Assembly (NCBI GenBank): GCA_000170815.1 | Contig: ABCO01000008.1 | Span: 62,001 to 126,000 of the forward strand | DNA: 64,000 bases | Direction: 5' to 3' | Source: an unidentified eubacterium SCB49 | GTDB lineage: Bacteria > Bacteroidota > Bacteroidia > Flavobacteriales > Flavobacteriaceae | Shown here: positions 8,179 through 18,616 of the stretch, piece after piece | How the letters are laid out: each line of letters opens with the position of its first letter | How positions within the stretch are numbered: the first letter of the stretch is position 1 | Position numbers and translations under genes: made by a program | The notes under the pieces: generated by a model | Database searches by the model: none | The model's input: only the letters and a program-made list of their open reading frames with translations | What the model was told of the DNA's origin: nothing

Positions 8179-9570
8179 ATGAAATACAGAATTGAAAAAG
8201 ACACGATGGGTGATGTTCAAGTACCTGCAGACAAACTGTGGGGAGCACAAACAGAACGTTCTAGAAATAATTTTAAAATAGGTAGTCCTGCATCTATGCC
8301 TCTTGAGGTAGTATACGGATTTGCTTATCTAAAAAAAGCAGCTGCTTATACAAACCACGAATGCGGAATTCTTGATGAAACAAAAAGAGATTTAATCGCA
8401 GCAGTATGTGACGAGATTCTTGCTGGACAACATGATGATCAGTTTCCATTGGTAATCTGGCAAACAGGTTCTGGTACACAAAGTAACATGAATGTAAATG
8501 AAGTCGTGGCAAACCGCGCGCATCAGCTAGCTGGTAAAACAGTAGGTGAAGGTGAAAAAACCTTAGCTCCTAATGATGATGTAAACAAATCGCAATCTTC
8601 TAATGATACCTTCCCAACAGGAATGCACATTGCGGCTTATAAAAAACTTGTAGAAGTTACTATTCCTGGTGTAGAACAATTACACAAAACATTAGTGGCT
8701 AAATCTGAAGAGTTTGATAACGTAGTAAAAATAGGACGTACACACTTAATGGATGCTACTCCCCTAACCTTAGGACAAGAGTTTAGCGGGTATGCTTCTC
8801 AATTAGCTCACGGTCTTAAAGCCTTAAAAAATACGCTTGCGCATTTAAGCGAATTAGCACTAGGAGGTACTGCGGTAGGAACAGGAATTAATACACCAGA
8901 AGGATATTCTGAAAAAGTAGCAGCACATATTGCAAACTTCACAGGGCTTCCATTTATCACAGCAGAAAATAAATTTGAAGCCTTAGCGGCACACGATGCG
9001 ATTGTAGAATCTCACGGAGCTTTAAAGCAACTGGCGGTTTCGCTTAATAAAATAGCAAATGATGTACGTATGCTTGCCAGCGGACCTCGTAGCGGAATTG
9101 GTGAAATTACCATCCCAGCAAACGAGCCAGGATCTTCTATTATGCCAGGTAAAGTAAACCCTACACAATGTGAAGCATTAACAATGGTTTGTGCTCAAGT
9201 AATTGGTAATGATATGGCAATCGCTGTTGGTGGTATGCAAGGACAGTATGAATTAAATGTATTTAAGCCTATGATGGCAGCAAATATCATTCAGTCTGCA
9301 CAGCTTATTGGTGACGCTTGTGTTTCTTTTGACGAGCATTGTGCACAAGGAATCGAGGCTAACAATGAGGTTATAGAAAAACAACTAAACAACTCTCTAA
9401 TGTTAGTGACTGCTTTAAACCCTAAAATAGGATATTACAAAGCTGCCGAAATTGCAAACACTGCACACAAAAACGGTACTACTTTAAAGGAAGAAGCTAT
9501 TAATTTAGGATATCTTACCGAAGAAGAGTTTGACCAATGGGTAATCCCAGGAAATATGGTTGGAAAATAA
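8179..9570 (+). CDS. fumC: class II fumarate hydratase
   Basis: 463 residues, full length for the iron-independent homotetrameric fumarase that interconverts fumarate and malate in the TCA cycle. Family hallmarks are [14 protein letters not shown] (about 97-110), [18 protein letters not shown] (about 184-201) and the lyase signature [11 protein letters not shown] (about 315-325), whose Ser is the catalytic base. [25 protein letters not shown] is the usual start. It is monocistronic between its own promoter element and a strong terminator. Confidence 0.98.
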   Translation: MKYRIEKDTMGDVQVPADKLWGAQTERSRNNFKIGSPASMPLEVVYGFAYLKKAAAYTNHECGILDETKRDLIAAVCDEILAGQHDDQFPLVIWQTGSGTQSNMNVNEVVANRAHQLAGKTVGEGEKTLAPNDDVNKSQSSNDTFPTGMHIAAYKKLVEVTIPGVEQLHKTLVAKSEEFDNVVKIGRTHLMDATPLTLGQEFSGYASQLAHGLKALKNTLAHLSELALGGTAVGTGINTPEGYSEKVAAHIANFTGLPFITAENKFEALAAHDAIVESHGALKQLAVSLNKIANDVRMLASGPRSGIGEITIPANEPGSSIMPGKVNPTQCEALTMVCAQVIGNDMAIAVGGMQGQYELNVFKPMMAANIIQSAQLIGDACVSFDEHCAQGIEANNEVIEKQLNNSLMLVTALNPKIGYYKAAEIANTAHKNGTTLKEEAINLGYLTEEEFDQWVIPGNMVGK

Positions 9571-9585
9571 GAACCCTTCTATAAG

Positions 9586-9630
9586 AAAAAAATCGCCTTT
9601 ACTATTAATTTAGTAAAGGCGATTTTTTTT
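9586..9630 (+). terminator. terminator between fumC and ccsBA (both strands)
   Basis: Stem of at least 14 bp (AATCGCCTTTACTA with its complement), loop TTAATT, flanked by an A run on the left and a T run on the right, so it can serve both convergent genes. Confidence 0.9.
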
Positions 9631-9692
9631 GTTTAAATTACAATAAGGTCACAATGTTATACACACAACATATTTAGAAAGACCTTACTGTT

Positions 9693-12600
9693 TTATTTTT
9701 TATAATATTTCTTATTCTTAAACCAAGAAGCTACTGCAAGAATAAAAATGAATACTAAAATAACGTAAACATAAGTAGGTGTTACAGGTACATCTCCCTT
9801 TCCGTAAGAGTGTAATCCTGTAAGATAAAAGTTTACACCAAAATAAGTCATCATAATAGACGCATAAGCTGCAATTGCCGCAACACTAAAGCCCCATCGT
9901 CCTCTTAATCCAGGAATCAATCGCATATGTATTACAAATGCATATACCATAATACTAATTAAGGCCCAAGTTTCTTTTGGATCCCAACCCCAGTAACGAC
10001 CCCAACTTTCATTAGCCCATTGTCCGCCTAGAAAATTTCCGATGGTAAGCATTACAAGACCTACGGTAAGTGCCATTTCTGTAATAACCGCTAACTCTTT
10101 AAGGTTGATATCCATCTTTTTAAAGTTGCGATCATTAGTTAGTAAAATGAGTACTAGGGATGTAATTCCTAAAATCATTCCTAAGGTAAAAGGACCGTAA
10201 CTAGCCACAATTACCGCCACATGGATCATTAACCAATAACTATCAAGTACCGGCTGTAAGGTTGCGATAGAAGGGTCTAACCAACTCTTACTTGCCACCC
10301 ATAAAATAATACTTGCTACAAATGCAGTAGAAGCAATTGTCAAATCACTTTTACGACCAAAGGCAAGACCAAAAAATACGGTAGCCCAAGCCACATAAAT
10401 AATAGATTCGTAAGCATCTTTCCAAGGTGCATGACCGTTAATATACCAACGTAAGGCAAGACCTAACGTCATCATTGCAAAGAATGACCACATTATATAC
10501 TTACAAACATTGATCGCCTTTTGCAACCACTTCTTCTCTGTAAAAATCCCATAAATAATAAAGAAGAACATAAATGCTCCAACCAATAAAAAGAACTTAT
10601 ACAAGCGGTTAAAAATATCTACCTTATTATAGAATATTTCTGCTTCCAGTTTATTTTCTGTAGGTAATACGTCTGCCCCATTTTTAGTTTGGTATTCATG
10701 TAATATTTCTAAAACCTCATCTGCTTTACTATAATCTCCAGTGGCTCTTGCTTGTGCTAAAGTTGTAAAATATGCAGGAACATAACTTCTTACAAATAAA
10801 GAATCTTTGCCTTTAAGTCCAGACTCGTTTAATTCTGCTGCAGCAATCCATTTATTATTATCGTCATTTGGCTTCGGAAATAATTTTAAAATACTACCAC
10901 TAAACGCTTGATTTAATAAAGCAAAACTTTCGTGGGCTTTAATAAAATCTTTCTGAAACTGATTTGGATTATTTGTACTTGTAGCAGCTTGCAAATATGG
11001 TTCTAACTTATAAGATCCCGTTTTTGTGTCAAATAGATCTATCAATGAGATTTTTTCAACATCTTCTTTAACACCGGCAATAACACGTATACTGTCATTT
11101 CCTCTTTTCAGCTTAATAATGTTTGCTTGAGACCAATACCTCGGAAACTCTAACATAGAAAGGAATACCTGGTTTGCATCTAATCCTTCAAAACTATTCT
11201 CTGCGCTTACTTTTCTTAATAATTCACTTGCAAAAGTATTCACAGGCTTCATACGTCCATCATCCTGTATGACCATTTTACCAAACTTTGCAGCGTGTTC
11301 CTTATCGACAGCATTGGCAACAATAAATTTATCTACATGCTCAATTTTAATAAGCTCATTATGTTCTGCATGAGATTCTTGAGGTGCCTCTTGAGCAGAT
11401 AAACCTAAACTCATAAAAAGAAATAATACGCTTGACATAGCAGCTTTTTTCTTTTTAATCTTAGTTAATTGTTTTTCTAAGAATCCAAAACGAGATTTAG
11501 GATCAAACAAAATAGCCATCAAACCAATATATAATAGAGTATACCCAATATATGTAATCCATGTTCCCCATTGGTCATGGTTTACAGCTAGAATGGTACC
11601 TTTTTCATCCGGATCAAAACCAGATTGAAAAAAACGATACCCGTCTTTGTCCATCACGTTATTCATAAAAATCTCTTGATCTGTACTAGTTCCATCAGCA
11701 TCTGTAACAGTCACAATACTTTTAAAAGCAGAATAGCCTTTTTCTGTACCAGGATATTTATCTGCTATAAAGTCATTTAAAGTAATATCAAAAGGAAGTT
11801 CATACACTTTAGAACCATAGGCTAGATTAATCTCAAGACCTCCTACTTCTACTTTAACAGGTTCTGGATTTGTACCTTTTCCTCCTAAAAGTTCTACTGT
11901 TTTCGTTTCGCCACCAGCAGATACATCTAAAAACAAACCATCTAAAACAGAACCTTCTTCTGCTCCTGCTTTAATAACGCCTTGTTTTCCTGTAACTAAA
12001 GGCTCTGGTATTACAAAAGCCATATCTGCCATTTGATATAAAGAGCGTAACTCAAAAGGTTGTAGACTATCTTTTAAAACGATTCCTTGTGCTCTGTCTG
12101 CCATACGCATATAACTACCATCAAAAGGACTGTCTATTGTAAAGCCATCTTCTTCTGTAAAGGCAATATTAATAGCTCCCGGTGTAGGTAAGTTTACGGC
12201 AAAAAGTATGTTATGAATATCTTGTACTGTACCAGACTCAACATAATGATCGTGACGATTACCATCACCTGCTTCTACAATTTTAAGGTATTGCGAACCT
12301 TCTTCAGATTCAACTAAACCTTCTTTTGCTCCTTTGATAAAATCTTTATAAGCTATTGTAAATGGTTTATTATTATAGTTGTCTTCAATCTCAAAATCAT
12401 TATCTAATCGGTCACTTAAATTTAATTTATAAGGCGCTATATTTTTACGTAATGCTTGTCCGTTTACAATAGAATCTCCATCTACAAAAGCACTTAAATA
12501 TACGTGCTCAGATAACATAATATTTGATGTTTCGCCCTCACGAATATGCACAACGCCCTCATAACCAATATAACGAGTAATACCCGCGCCAACCAAGACA

Positions 12601-12872
12601 AGTATAAAAGCTAAGTGTAACAGCAGCGTTGACCATCTTTCTCGTTTATGCAAACCATAGCGAAATATATTTCCTAAAAAGTTTACTAAAAACAGTATCA
12701 TTATGGCTTCAAACCACCATGCATTGTAAATAAGTTCTCTAGAATAAGGTGTAGGTGACGTTTCTGAAGATGCGTCTAAAAACGTACCTACTGCCATTGC
12801 AATGGCAAAAACGATGAATAATGTCCCTGTTAATCGGGTTGAAAAAAGAATGGAAGCTAACTTCTTTTGCAT
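9693..12872 (-). CDS. ccsBA: fused cytochrome c biogenesis protein CcsB(ResB)-CcsA
   Basis: 1059 residues, a natural fusion of the two System II haem-delivery proteins that export haem and attach it to apocytochromes c in the periplasm. The N-terminal half is ResB/CcsB: three membrane spans within residues 1-110, a large periplasmic region and a fourth span at about 440-460. A second periplasmic domain (about 500-740) follows. The C-terminal ~300 residues are CcsA with multiple spans and the tryptophan-rich haem motif WGWDPKETW at 961-969; conserved periplasmic histidines flank it, one at about 1021 (GLHSYG). Fusion is usual in Bacteroidota. It is required for the cytochrome at 7568. Confidence 0.95.
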   Translation of the reverse strand: MQKKLASILFSTRLTGTLFIVFAIAMAVGTFLDASSETSPTPYSRELIYNAWWFEAIMILFLVNFLGNIFRYGLHKRERWSTLLLHLAFILVLVGAGITRYIGYEGVVHIREGETSNIMLSEHVYLSAFVDGDSIVNGQALRKNIAPYKLNLSDRLDNDFEIEDNYNNKPFTIAYKDFIKGAKEGLVESEEGSQYLKIVEAGDGNRHDHYVESGTVQDIHNILFAVNLPTPGAINIAFTEEDGFTIDSPFDGSYMRMADRAQGIVLKDSLQPFELRSLYQMADMAFVIPEPLVTGKQGVIKAGAEEGSVLDGLFLDVSAGGETKTVELLGGKGTNPEPVKVEVGGLEINLAYGSKVYELPFDITLNDFIADKYPGTEKGYSAFKSIVTVTDADGTSTDQEIFMNNVMDKDGYRFFQSGFDPDEKGTILAVNHDQWGTWITYIGYTLLYIGLMAILFDPKSRFGFLEKQLTKIKKKKAAMSSVLFLFMSLGLSAQEAPQESHAEHNELIKIEHVDKFIVANAVDKEHAAKFGKMVIQDDGRMKPVNTFASELLRKVSAENSFEGLDANQVFLSMLEFPRYWSQANIIKLKRGNDSIRVIAGVKEDVEKISLIDLFDTKTGSYKLEPYLQAATSTNNPNQFQKDFIKAHESFALLNQAFSGSILKLFPKPNDDNNKWIAAAELNESGLKGKDSLFVRSYVPAYFTTLAQARATGDYSKADEVLEILHEYQTKNGADVLPTENKLEAEIFYNKVDIFNRLYKFFLLVGAFMFFFIIYGIFTEKKWLQKAINVCKYIMWSFFAMMTLGLALRWYINGHAPWKDAYESIIYVAWATVFFGLAFGRKSDLTIASTAFVASIILWVASKSWLDPSIATLQPVLDSYWLMIHVAVIVASYGPFTLGMILGITSLVLILLTNDRNFKKMDINLKELAVITEMALTVGLVMLTIGNFLGGQWANESWGRYWGWDPKETWALISIMVYAFVIHMRLIPGLRGRWGFSVAAIAAYASIMMTYFGVNFYLTGLHSYGKGDVPVTPTYVYVILVFIFILAVASWFKNKKYYKK

Positions 12873-12888
12873 CGTGCTATTTTTTTTG

Positions 12889-12896
12889 CAAAAATA
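12889..12896 (-). promoter_or_regulatory. -7 promoter element TATTTTTG of ccsBA
   Basis: Exact TAnnTTTG match on the minus strand, 16 bp before the ccsBA ATG. Confidence 0.55.
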
Positions 12897-13163
12897 CTGA
12901 AACTTGGCGGTTTTGCTCCCTTCTATTTCTTAAAAATAAGATAATTAACACTCGTAAAAAAAACATAATTTAAATAAACCTTGCTGCTCTTAATTAATTG
13001 TTTTTTGACACAAAATCAACCAATTAAATATAAACCATTGTAATCTACCATTTTAACCAAAAGCAAGTATAAACACTTGGACAGCGTTCTGTGAGGTATT
13101 GATTTACATTTTTAAAAATAATAGTGATTAATGGCGCCTCATTTAAATCACTTTTAAAATCTG

Positions 13164-13171
13164 TATTTTTG
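13164..13171 (+). promoter_or_regulatory. -7 promoter element TATTTTTG, 4 bp before the start codon
   Basis: Exact TAnnTTTG match ending only 4 nt before the DUF2520 ATG at 13176, predicting a nearly leaderless transcript. Confidence 0.6.
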
Positions 13172-13175
13172 TAAG

Positions 13176-13949
13176 ATGATTTCGGTAACAATTATTGGTT
13201 ATGGCAATGTAGGATCGCATCTTGTGAAAGCAATATATGGTTCTGCTTACGCGAAAATAACCCAGGTTTATTCCCGCAGTGCCTTTTCATTGCCGCATAC
13301 AATGGATCACATTGCATGCATTAACAGCTTCGATGACCTTGCAGAAGCAGATTGCTATATCATTGCTGTACCAGATGATCATATTAAGCACGTTTCGGCA
13401 CAACTACCTTTTACAGATAAACTCGTGGTACATACTTCGGGGAGTGTTTCTATGGATGTTCTTGACCCAAAAAATAGGCAAGGCGTTTTTTATCCATTAC
13501 AAACCTTTTCAAAAAATAAGGACGTAGATTTTAAAGAGATACCCATCTGTATAGAAGCAGCTCAAGCAGATGATCTTGAGCTTTTAAATAAACTTGGCGC
13601 ATCTATTTCAGAAAAAGTGAGCAAAATCACTAGCGATGAACGAGCTAAAATGCATGTTGCTGCTGTCTTTGTAAATAACTTTGTGAATCATTTATATCAT
13701 ATTTCCGAAGAAATCATGGAAGAGCACAACCTAGATTTCTCTTTATTAAAACCGCTTATTAAAGAAACGGCCTCAAAAATAGAAACTCTTTCTGCAAAAC
13801 AAGCACAAACAGGTCCTGCAAAACGAAACGACCTACAAACTATAAAGCGTCATACAAACCAACTTACAGACGATACCCAAAAAGACATTTATTCATTGCT
13901 TACCAAAGCCATTAAAGAAACCCATACTACAAATGAAAGAAAGTTATAA
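13176..13949 (+). CDS. Rossmann-fold DUF2520 protein
   Basis: 257 residues. The N-terminal NAD(P)-binding fold is obvious from VTIIGYGNVGSHLVKAI (GxGxxG) and ADCYIIAVPDDHI. The C-terminal half (from about residue 125, FSKNKDVDFKEIPICIEA, then HVAAVFVNNFVNHLY) is the helical DUF2520 domain. The overall fold resembles ProC/6-phosphogluconate dehydrogenase-like reductases, but the substrate is unknown. Its 3' end overlaps the next gene by 17 bp, so it heads the DUF2520 / HAD phosphatase / UbiA / Maf operon. That gene order is common in Flavobacteriia without a known functional reason. Confidence 0.9.
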   Translation: MISVTIIGYGNVGSHLVKAIYGSAYAKITQVYSRSAFSLPHTMDHIACINSFDDLAEADCYIIAVPDDHIKHVSAQLPFTDKLVVHTSGSVSMDVLDPKNRQGVFYPLQTFSKNKDVDFKEIPICIEAAQADDLELLNKLGASISEKVSKITSDERAKMHVAAVFVNNFVNHLYHISEEIMEEHNLDFSLLKPLIKETASKIETLSAKQAQTGPAKRNDLQTIKRHTNQLTDDTQKDIYSLLTKAIKETHTTNERKL

Positions 13950-14466
13950 AGTACTACTCAATAAAATAAACACCTTAGTTTTTGACGTGGACGGCGTGCT
14001 CACAGACGGCTCTGTACAAGTGACTACCAACGGCGAATTATACCGCACAATGAATGTAAAAGATGGCTATGCCTTAAAAACGGCAGTAGATCGTGGGTAT
14101 AACATATTAGTTATTTCGGGCGGCTCTAATGAAGGTGTTCGAAAAAGACTCTCTGGTTTAGGGATTACAGATATACACCTAGGAACTCACAAAAAAACAG
14201 ACGTACTTTTAACCTATATGAAAGATAAAAACCTAGACAAAAGCCAAGTGCTTTATGTTGGAGATGATCTTCCTGACTATGAGGTTATGCAACAGGTAGG
14301 TTTACCTTGCTGCCCTCAAGATGCAGTACCAGAAATTAAAGCAATAAGCACCTATATTTCGCATAAAAATGGCGGAAAAGGTTGTGCACGTGATATTATT
14401 GAGCAGGTTTTAAAAGTACAAGGCAATTGGATGAAAAGTGGAGAATCTAGCGCTAAATATGATTAA
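13933..14466 (+). CDS. KdsC-like HAD phosphatase
   Basis: 177 residues of the HAD type C0 family that includes KDO-8-phosphate phosphatase KdsC. Motif I is FDVDGVLTDGSV (catalytic Asp pair near residue 17), motif II lies in LVISGGSNEGVRKR, the conserved Lys in LGTHKKTDVL, and motif III/IV is YVGDDLPDYEVMQQVGLP. In LPS-making bacteria this enzyme releases KDO from KDO-8-P. No other KDO gene is nearby, so N-acylneuraminate-9-phosphatase-type activity is an alternative. It overlaps the DUF2520 gene by 17 bp. Confidence 0.9.
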   Translation: MKESYKVLLNKINTLVFDVDGVLTDGSVQVTTNGELYRTMNVKDGYALKTAVDRGYNILVISGGSNEGVRKRLSGLGITDIHLGTHKKTDVLLTYMKDKNLDKSQVLYVGDDLPDYEVMQQVGLPCCPQDAVPEIKAISTYISHKNGGKGCARDIIEQVLKVQGNWMKSGESSAKYD

Positions 14467-14481
14467 TATTTAAGCTGCTTT

Positions 14482-15390
14482 ATGCCCATATTAAAACTCC
14501 TCAGACCCATAAACTTGTTGTTACTCATTTTAGTACAATGCCTTGTGAAATTTGCATTACTAGAACCGCTAAACGTAACATTAGGATTAGATACATTTGG
14601 TTTTATTGCATTAGTTATCGCTACGGTTTGTATTGCCGCTGGCGGAAATGTGATCAATGACATTCACGATATTAAAATAGACCGTGTTAACAAACCCAAT
14701 AAAGTAATCGTTGGTAAAAGTGTTTCAGAAAAAACAGCAAACTATCTATATATTGGACTGACATTTACTGGGGTTTGCGCTGGTTTTTATGTGGTGAACG
14801 CTATTGGAAGACCTAGTTTTGCCATTATCTTTATTATTATAGCGGCTTTGCTCAATCTGTACGCAGTGAAGCTAAAAGAAAAATTACTTTTAGGAAATGT
14901 ACTGGTGTCTTTTTTGGTGGCAAGCGCATTACTCGTTTTTATCATTTTTGACATTCTCCCGGGGCTAAATGAGGCAGAACGTCCTATTCAATTATTGGCT
15001 ACACACACCATAATACTGTATGCTGGTTTTGCTTTTTACATCAACTTAATGCGTGAGATTGTTAAAGACATTCAAGATATAAATGGTGATCAAATAGGAG
15101 GAAAAAACACACTAGCCGTTGCTCTTGGTAGAACACGATCAAGAAACATTGTCTTTGCCATGGGTATTATGGCGCTAATTGCTATTCTAGGTTTTACCTA
15201 TTTCTATTTGTATCAATTTCAAAAAGTAGCGTTCTATTTTGTGTTTTTTATAGGGGGGCCATTGTTGGTGTTTTGCATTAAAGCCTTTAGTGCAGAAAAG
15301 GAAAAAGAATTTAAAACACTTTCTATTTTATTAAAACTGATTATGCTAACAGGGGTCTGTTCGCTATTTTTTTATACCGAAATTTTATAG
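14482..15390 (+). CDS. UbiA-family prenyltransferase (geranylgeranylglycerol-phosphate geranylgeranyltransferase-like)
   Basis: 302 residues with about eight membrane spans. The two Asp-rich magnesium/diphosphate-binding motifs of the UbiA superfamily are present: NDIHDIKIDRVNKP at about residues 59-72 and the second at MREIVKDIQDINGD near residue 200. Bacteroidota homologues are usually annotated as geranylgeranylglycerol-phosphate geranylgeranyltransferase, by similarity to archaeal lipid enzymes; the real substrate in bacteria is uncertain. It follows the phosphatase by 15 bp and precedes maf by 32 bp, consistent with one operon. Confidence 0.9.
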   Translation: MPILKLLRPINLLLLILVQCLVKFALLEPLNVTLGLDTFGFIALVIATVCIAAGGNVINDIHDIKIDRVNKPNKVIVGKSVSEKTANYLYIGLTFTGVCAGFYVVNAIGRPSFAIIFIIIAALLNLYAVKLKEKLLLGNVLVSFLVASALLVFIIFDILPGLNEAERPIQLLATHTIILYAGFAFYINLMREIVKDIQDINGDQIGGKNTLAVALGRTRSRNIVFAMGIMALIAILGFTYFYLYQFQKVAFYFVFFIGGPLLVFCIKAFSAEKEKEFKTLSILLKLIMLTGVCSLFFYTEIL

Positions 15391-15422
15391 TGTTGAATAT
15401 GATATAAAATATTTTTAAAAAC

Positions 15423-16010
15423 ATGCTAAAACAAAAACTATACAACCATAAAATAATTCTAGCTTCTGGCTCACCGAGAAGGCAAGATTTCTTTTCAAAA
15501 CTAGATATCGATTTTACTATTGACGTTCGAGAAGTCGAAGAAATATTTGATGAGAGCCTAAAACGAGAAGCTATAACAGACTATTTATCACAGCTTAAAG
15601 CGAGTGCATTTAATGATATTTCAGAAAAAGAAATTGTAATTACTAGCGACACGATTGTTTGGAAAGACAACAAAGCCTTAGGAAAACCAATAGATGCAGC
15701 AGATGCTAAAAAAATGATACGGTCTTTAAGCAATACTATGCATGAGGTTTTTACTTCTGTAACCTTTACAATGGCAAACAAGCAAGTAACCGTTAATGAC
15801 TGTACAAAAGTTTGGTTTAAAACTTTAACAGACGAAGAGATTGCTTTTTATGTTGACAATTACAAGCCCTTTGACAAAGCAGGAAGCTACGGAATTCAAG
15901 ATTGGTTGGGCTATATTGGTATCGAAAAAATAGAAGGTTGCTTCTTTAACGTAATGGGTTTACCTACACGTAAGGTATATCAAGGTTTGCTAGATATTGC
16001 AACTAAATAA
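15423..16010 (+). CDS. Maf family nucleotide pyrophosphatase
   Basis: 195 residues. The Maf signature ILASGSPRRQDFF lies at residues 12-24, with the conserved SDTIVW segment at about 73-78 and the KPIDAADAKKMIRSLSN region following. Maf proteins hydrolyse nucleoside triphosphates, mostly dTTP/UTP or modified nucleotides, and are considered house-cleaning enzymes linked to division arrest. The C-terminal GSYGIQDWLGYIGIEKIEGCFFNVMGLP block is also typical. It is the last gene of the DUF2520 operon; no terminator is obvious. Confidence 0.94.
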   Translation: MLKQKLYNHKIILASGSPRRQDFFSKLDIDFTIDVREVEEIFDESLKREAITDYLSQLKASAFNDISEKEIVITSDTIVWKDNKALGKPIDAADAKKMIRSLSNTMHEVFTSVTFTMANKQVTVNDCTKVWFKTLTDEEIAFYVDNYKPFDKAGSYGIQDWLGYIGIEKIEGCFFNVMGLPTRKVYQGLLDIATK

Positions 16011-16126
16011 TACAGAATAAACGTTGCTTCTTTTAAAACAGAATGAAAAAATGTTAAAGAACAGCCAATAGATTAAGGTTTTTTAGTGTTTTAGGTATAT
16101 TTGGAGGGTATAGACAAATCACTCAA

Positions 16127-18616
16127 ATGATACGAAACCTCACAACGGCATTTCTTATTTTTTTAATTAACGCCACACCCCTGCTAGCGCAACAGCCAGA
16201 AAAACCTACAGCTTCACAAATATATCACGACTTACAGAGCCTTAACTTTATTGGTTCTGCCTTATATGTTGCTGCACATCCAGATGATGAAAACACACGG
16301 TTTATTTCTTATCTCGCAAACGATGTACACGCACGCACAGCCTATTTATCACTTACACGTGGCGATGGTGGACAAAACCTTATTGGGCCAGAAATTAGAG
16401 AGCTTTTAGGTGTCATACGTACTCAAGAGTTACTGGCAGCACGTCGCACAGATGGTGGTAGCCAGATGTTTACTAGAGCTAATGATTTTGGATACTCAAA
16501 ACACCCAGATGAAACCCTAGATATTTGGGAAAGTGACGAAGTTTTAAGCGATGTGGTAAGAGCCATCCGTAAGTTTAAACCAGACATTATTATTAACCGT
16601 TTTGACCACAGAACACCTGGAAAAACCCACGGGCATCATACGGCTTCTGCTATGTTAAGCTACGATGCTTTTGATCGCGTCGGAAATGAGAAAGAATTTC
16701 CTAAATCTGCTGCAACATTTGGCACTTGGCAACCTACACGTCTCTTTATGAATACCTCTTGGAGATTTTATGGAAGTCGTGAAAACTTCGAAAAAGCAGA
16801 CAAAACAAATCTATTTAGTGTTGAGACAGGTAATTATTATTCTGACCTTGGTTTAAGCAACGGAGAGATCGCTTCATTAAGTAGAAGTATGCACAAGTCA
16901 CAAGGTTTTGGAAGCACGGGAACTAGAGGAAATGAAACAGAATACCTAGAGTTTTTAAAAGGAGAATTTCCGAAGGAAAAAACAAACCCTTTTAGTGGCA
17001 TTAACACAAGCTGGTCACGATTAAAAGGAGGCGAAGCAATTGGTGCAATTTTAAATCCCTTAGAAGCAAATTTTGATTTTAAAGATCCATCTACCATGGT
17101 AGAACCTTTAATGCAAGCCTATCAGTTAATTTCAAATTTAGAAGACACACACTGGCGTGCTATCAAACTAGCAGAAATAGAGCAATTAATCATAGATTGT
17201 AGCGGTTTGTTTGTAGAAGCAGTTGCAGATACACAAACTATTAATAATAAAGGTAAATACAATACTACTTTTGAAGTTGTAAATCGTGGAGCTGTACCGT
17301 TTAACCTTCAGAGCATTCGTACTAAAGACGGTACAGACATTTTAGTACCTAATGAAACCTTAACACAAAACGAAAAATTTAATTTTAAAGCAAGCATAAC
17401 GAGTAAAGCTACTTCTAGTTCTGCGCCATACTGGTTACAAGAAGAAGGAACCTTAGGAATGTATAAAGTTAAAGAACCGCTCATTGGATTACCAGAAACA
17501 CCTGTACAAGAGCAAGTAGTTTTTTATTTACAGTATAGAAGAATGACTTTACCTATTACAAGAGACGTAATCTATAAATACAACGATCCTGTAGACGGCG
17601 AAGTGTATCAACCTCTTGAGATTGTCCCAGAAGTAAGCACAAGCATTGCAAATAAAGTAATCATTTTTGCTAACGAAGATGCAAAACAAGTTGCTGTTAA
17701 AGTGAGAGCGGGTAGAGACCAGGTAAATGGTTTAGTACAATTAGGAAAACCTGAAGGTTGGACAGTAAACCCTGCTCAACAATCATTTTCACTTACAAGA
17801 AAAGGAGAAGAACAAACCATTATATTTACAGTAACTCCACCAGAAAACCAAAGTGAAGGGTATTTAAAACCTCTAGCAATAGTAGGAGATCGTTTTTATA
17901 GTAAAGAATTAGTGACTTTAGATTATGATCACATTCCATATCAAAGTGTGTTGCTTCCTTCTAAGGCTAAAGTTGCTCGTTTAAACATCAATAAAAAAGG
18001 AGAACAAATTGGCTATGTTAATGGTGCTGGAGATGCCATACCAGAAAGCCTTAGACAAATAGGATATACAGTTACTACTATTGACCCCGAGAATATTTCG
18101 GCAGAACATCTTAATAAGTTTGATGCCGTTGTAATGGGGATTAGAGCTTACAACACAATTGATGTGCTTGCTTTTAAACAAGCGGAACTCAACAAATATG
18201 TAGAACAAGGTGGTACCCTGCTTGTTCAATACAACACAAACCATAGATTAAAAACACAAGACATTGCACCATACCCTTTAACATTATCAAGGGATCGTGT
18301 GACAGATGAGTTTTCTCAAGTAGACTTCTTAGCTCCAGATCACGCTGTATTAAACACACCTAATAAAATAAGCCAAGAAGATTTTAAAGGATGGGTACAA
18401 GAAAGAGGTTTATATTTTCCGAGTAAATGGGATAAAAACTTCACCCCTATTTTAGGAATGCACGATAAAGATTACCCACAAACAGAAGGTTCTTTATTAG
18501 TGACTGACTACGGAAAAGGACATTTTATTTATACTGGACTTAGTTTTTTTAGAGAATTACCCGCAGGTGTTCCAGGAGCATATCGATTATTTGCTAACCT
18601 TTTATCAATAGAATAA
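16127..18616 (+). CDS. secreted PIG-L (LmbE) family deacetylase with C-terminal GATase-like domain
   Basis: 829 residues. A signal peptide ends around LLAQQ (residue 22). The LmbE/PIG-L catalytic domain follows with the zinc motif AHPDDEN at about 48-54, and GKTHGHHTASA near 170 supplies further ligands; these enzymes deacetylate N-acetylglucosaminyl-type substrates. A long beta-rich middle region (about 380-620) and a ThuA/glutamine-amidotransferase-like domain (FDAVVMGIRAYNTIDVLA to the C terminus) complete it. The stop codon overlaps the start of a 44-aa membrane protein (TAATG), which itself abuts a solute symporter. This suggests extracellular deacetylation coupled to uptake of the product. 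Confidence 0.9.
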   Translation: MIRNLTTAFLIFLINATPLLAQQPEKPTASQIYHDLQSLNFIGSALYVAAHPDDENTRFISYLANDVHARTAYLSLTRGDGGQNLIGPEIRELLGVIRTQELLAARRTDGGSQMFTRANDFGYSKHPDETLDIWESDEVLSDVVRAIRKFKPDIIINRFDHRTPGKTHGHHTASAMLSYDAFDRVGNEKEFPKSAATFGTWQPTRLFMNTSWRFYGSRENFEKADKTNLFSVETGNYYSDLGLSNGEIASLSRSMHKSQGFGSTGTRGNETEYLEFLKGEFPKEKTNPFSGINTSWSRLKGGEAIGAILNPLEANFDFKDPSTMVEPLMQAYQLISNLEDTHWRAIKLAEIEQLIIDCSGLFVEAVADTQTINNKGKYNTTFEVVNRGAVPFNLQSIRTKDGTDILVPNETLTQNEKFNFKASITSKATSSSAPYWLQEEGTLGMYKVKEPLIGLPETPVQEQVVFYLQYRRMTLPITRDVIYKYNDPVDGEVYQPLEIVPEVSTSIANKVIIFANEDAKQVAVKVRAGRDQVNGLVQLGKPEGWTVNPAQQSFSLTRKGEEQTIIFTVTPPENQSEGYLKPLAIVGDRFYSKELVTLDYDHIPYQSVLLPSKAKVARLNINKKGEQIGYVNGAGDAIPESLRQIGYTVTTIDPENISAEHLNKFDAVVMGIRAYNTIDVLAFKQAELNKYVEQGGTLLVQYNTNHRLKTQDIAPYPLTLSRDRVTDEFSQVDFLAPDHAVLNTPNKISQEDFKGWVQERGLYFPSKWDKNFTPILGMHDKDYPQTEGSLLVTDYGKGHFIYTGLSFFRELPAGVPGAYRLFANLLSIE

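Larger units (their letters stand above)
12873..13175. other. 303-bp divergent intergenic region
   Basis: Lies between ccsBA (minus) and the DUF2520 gene (plus). It carries a -7 element for each at its two ends; the AT-rich middle shows no gene, repeat or convincing hairpin. Confidence 0.6.
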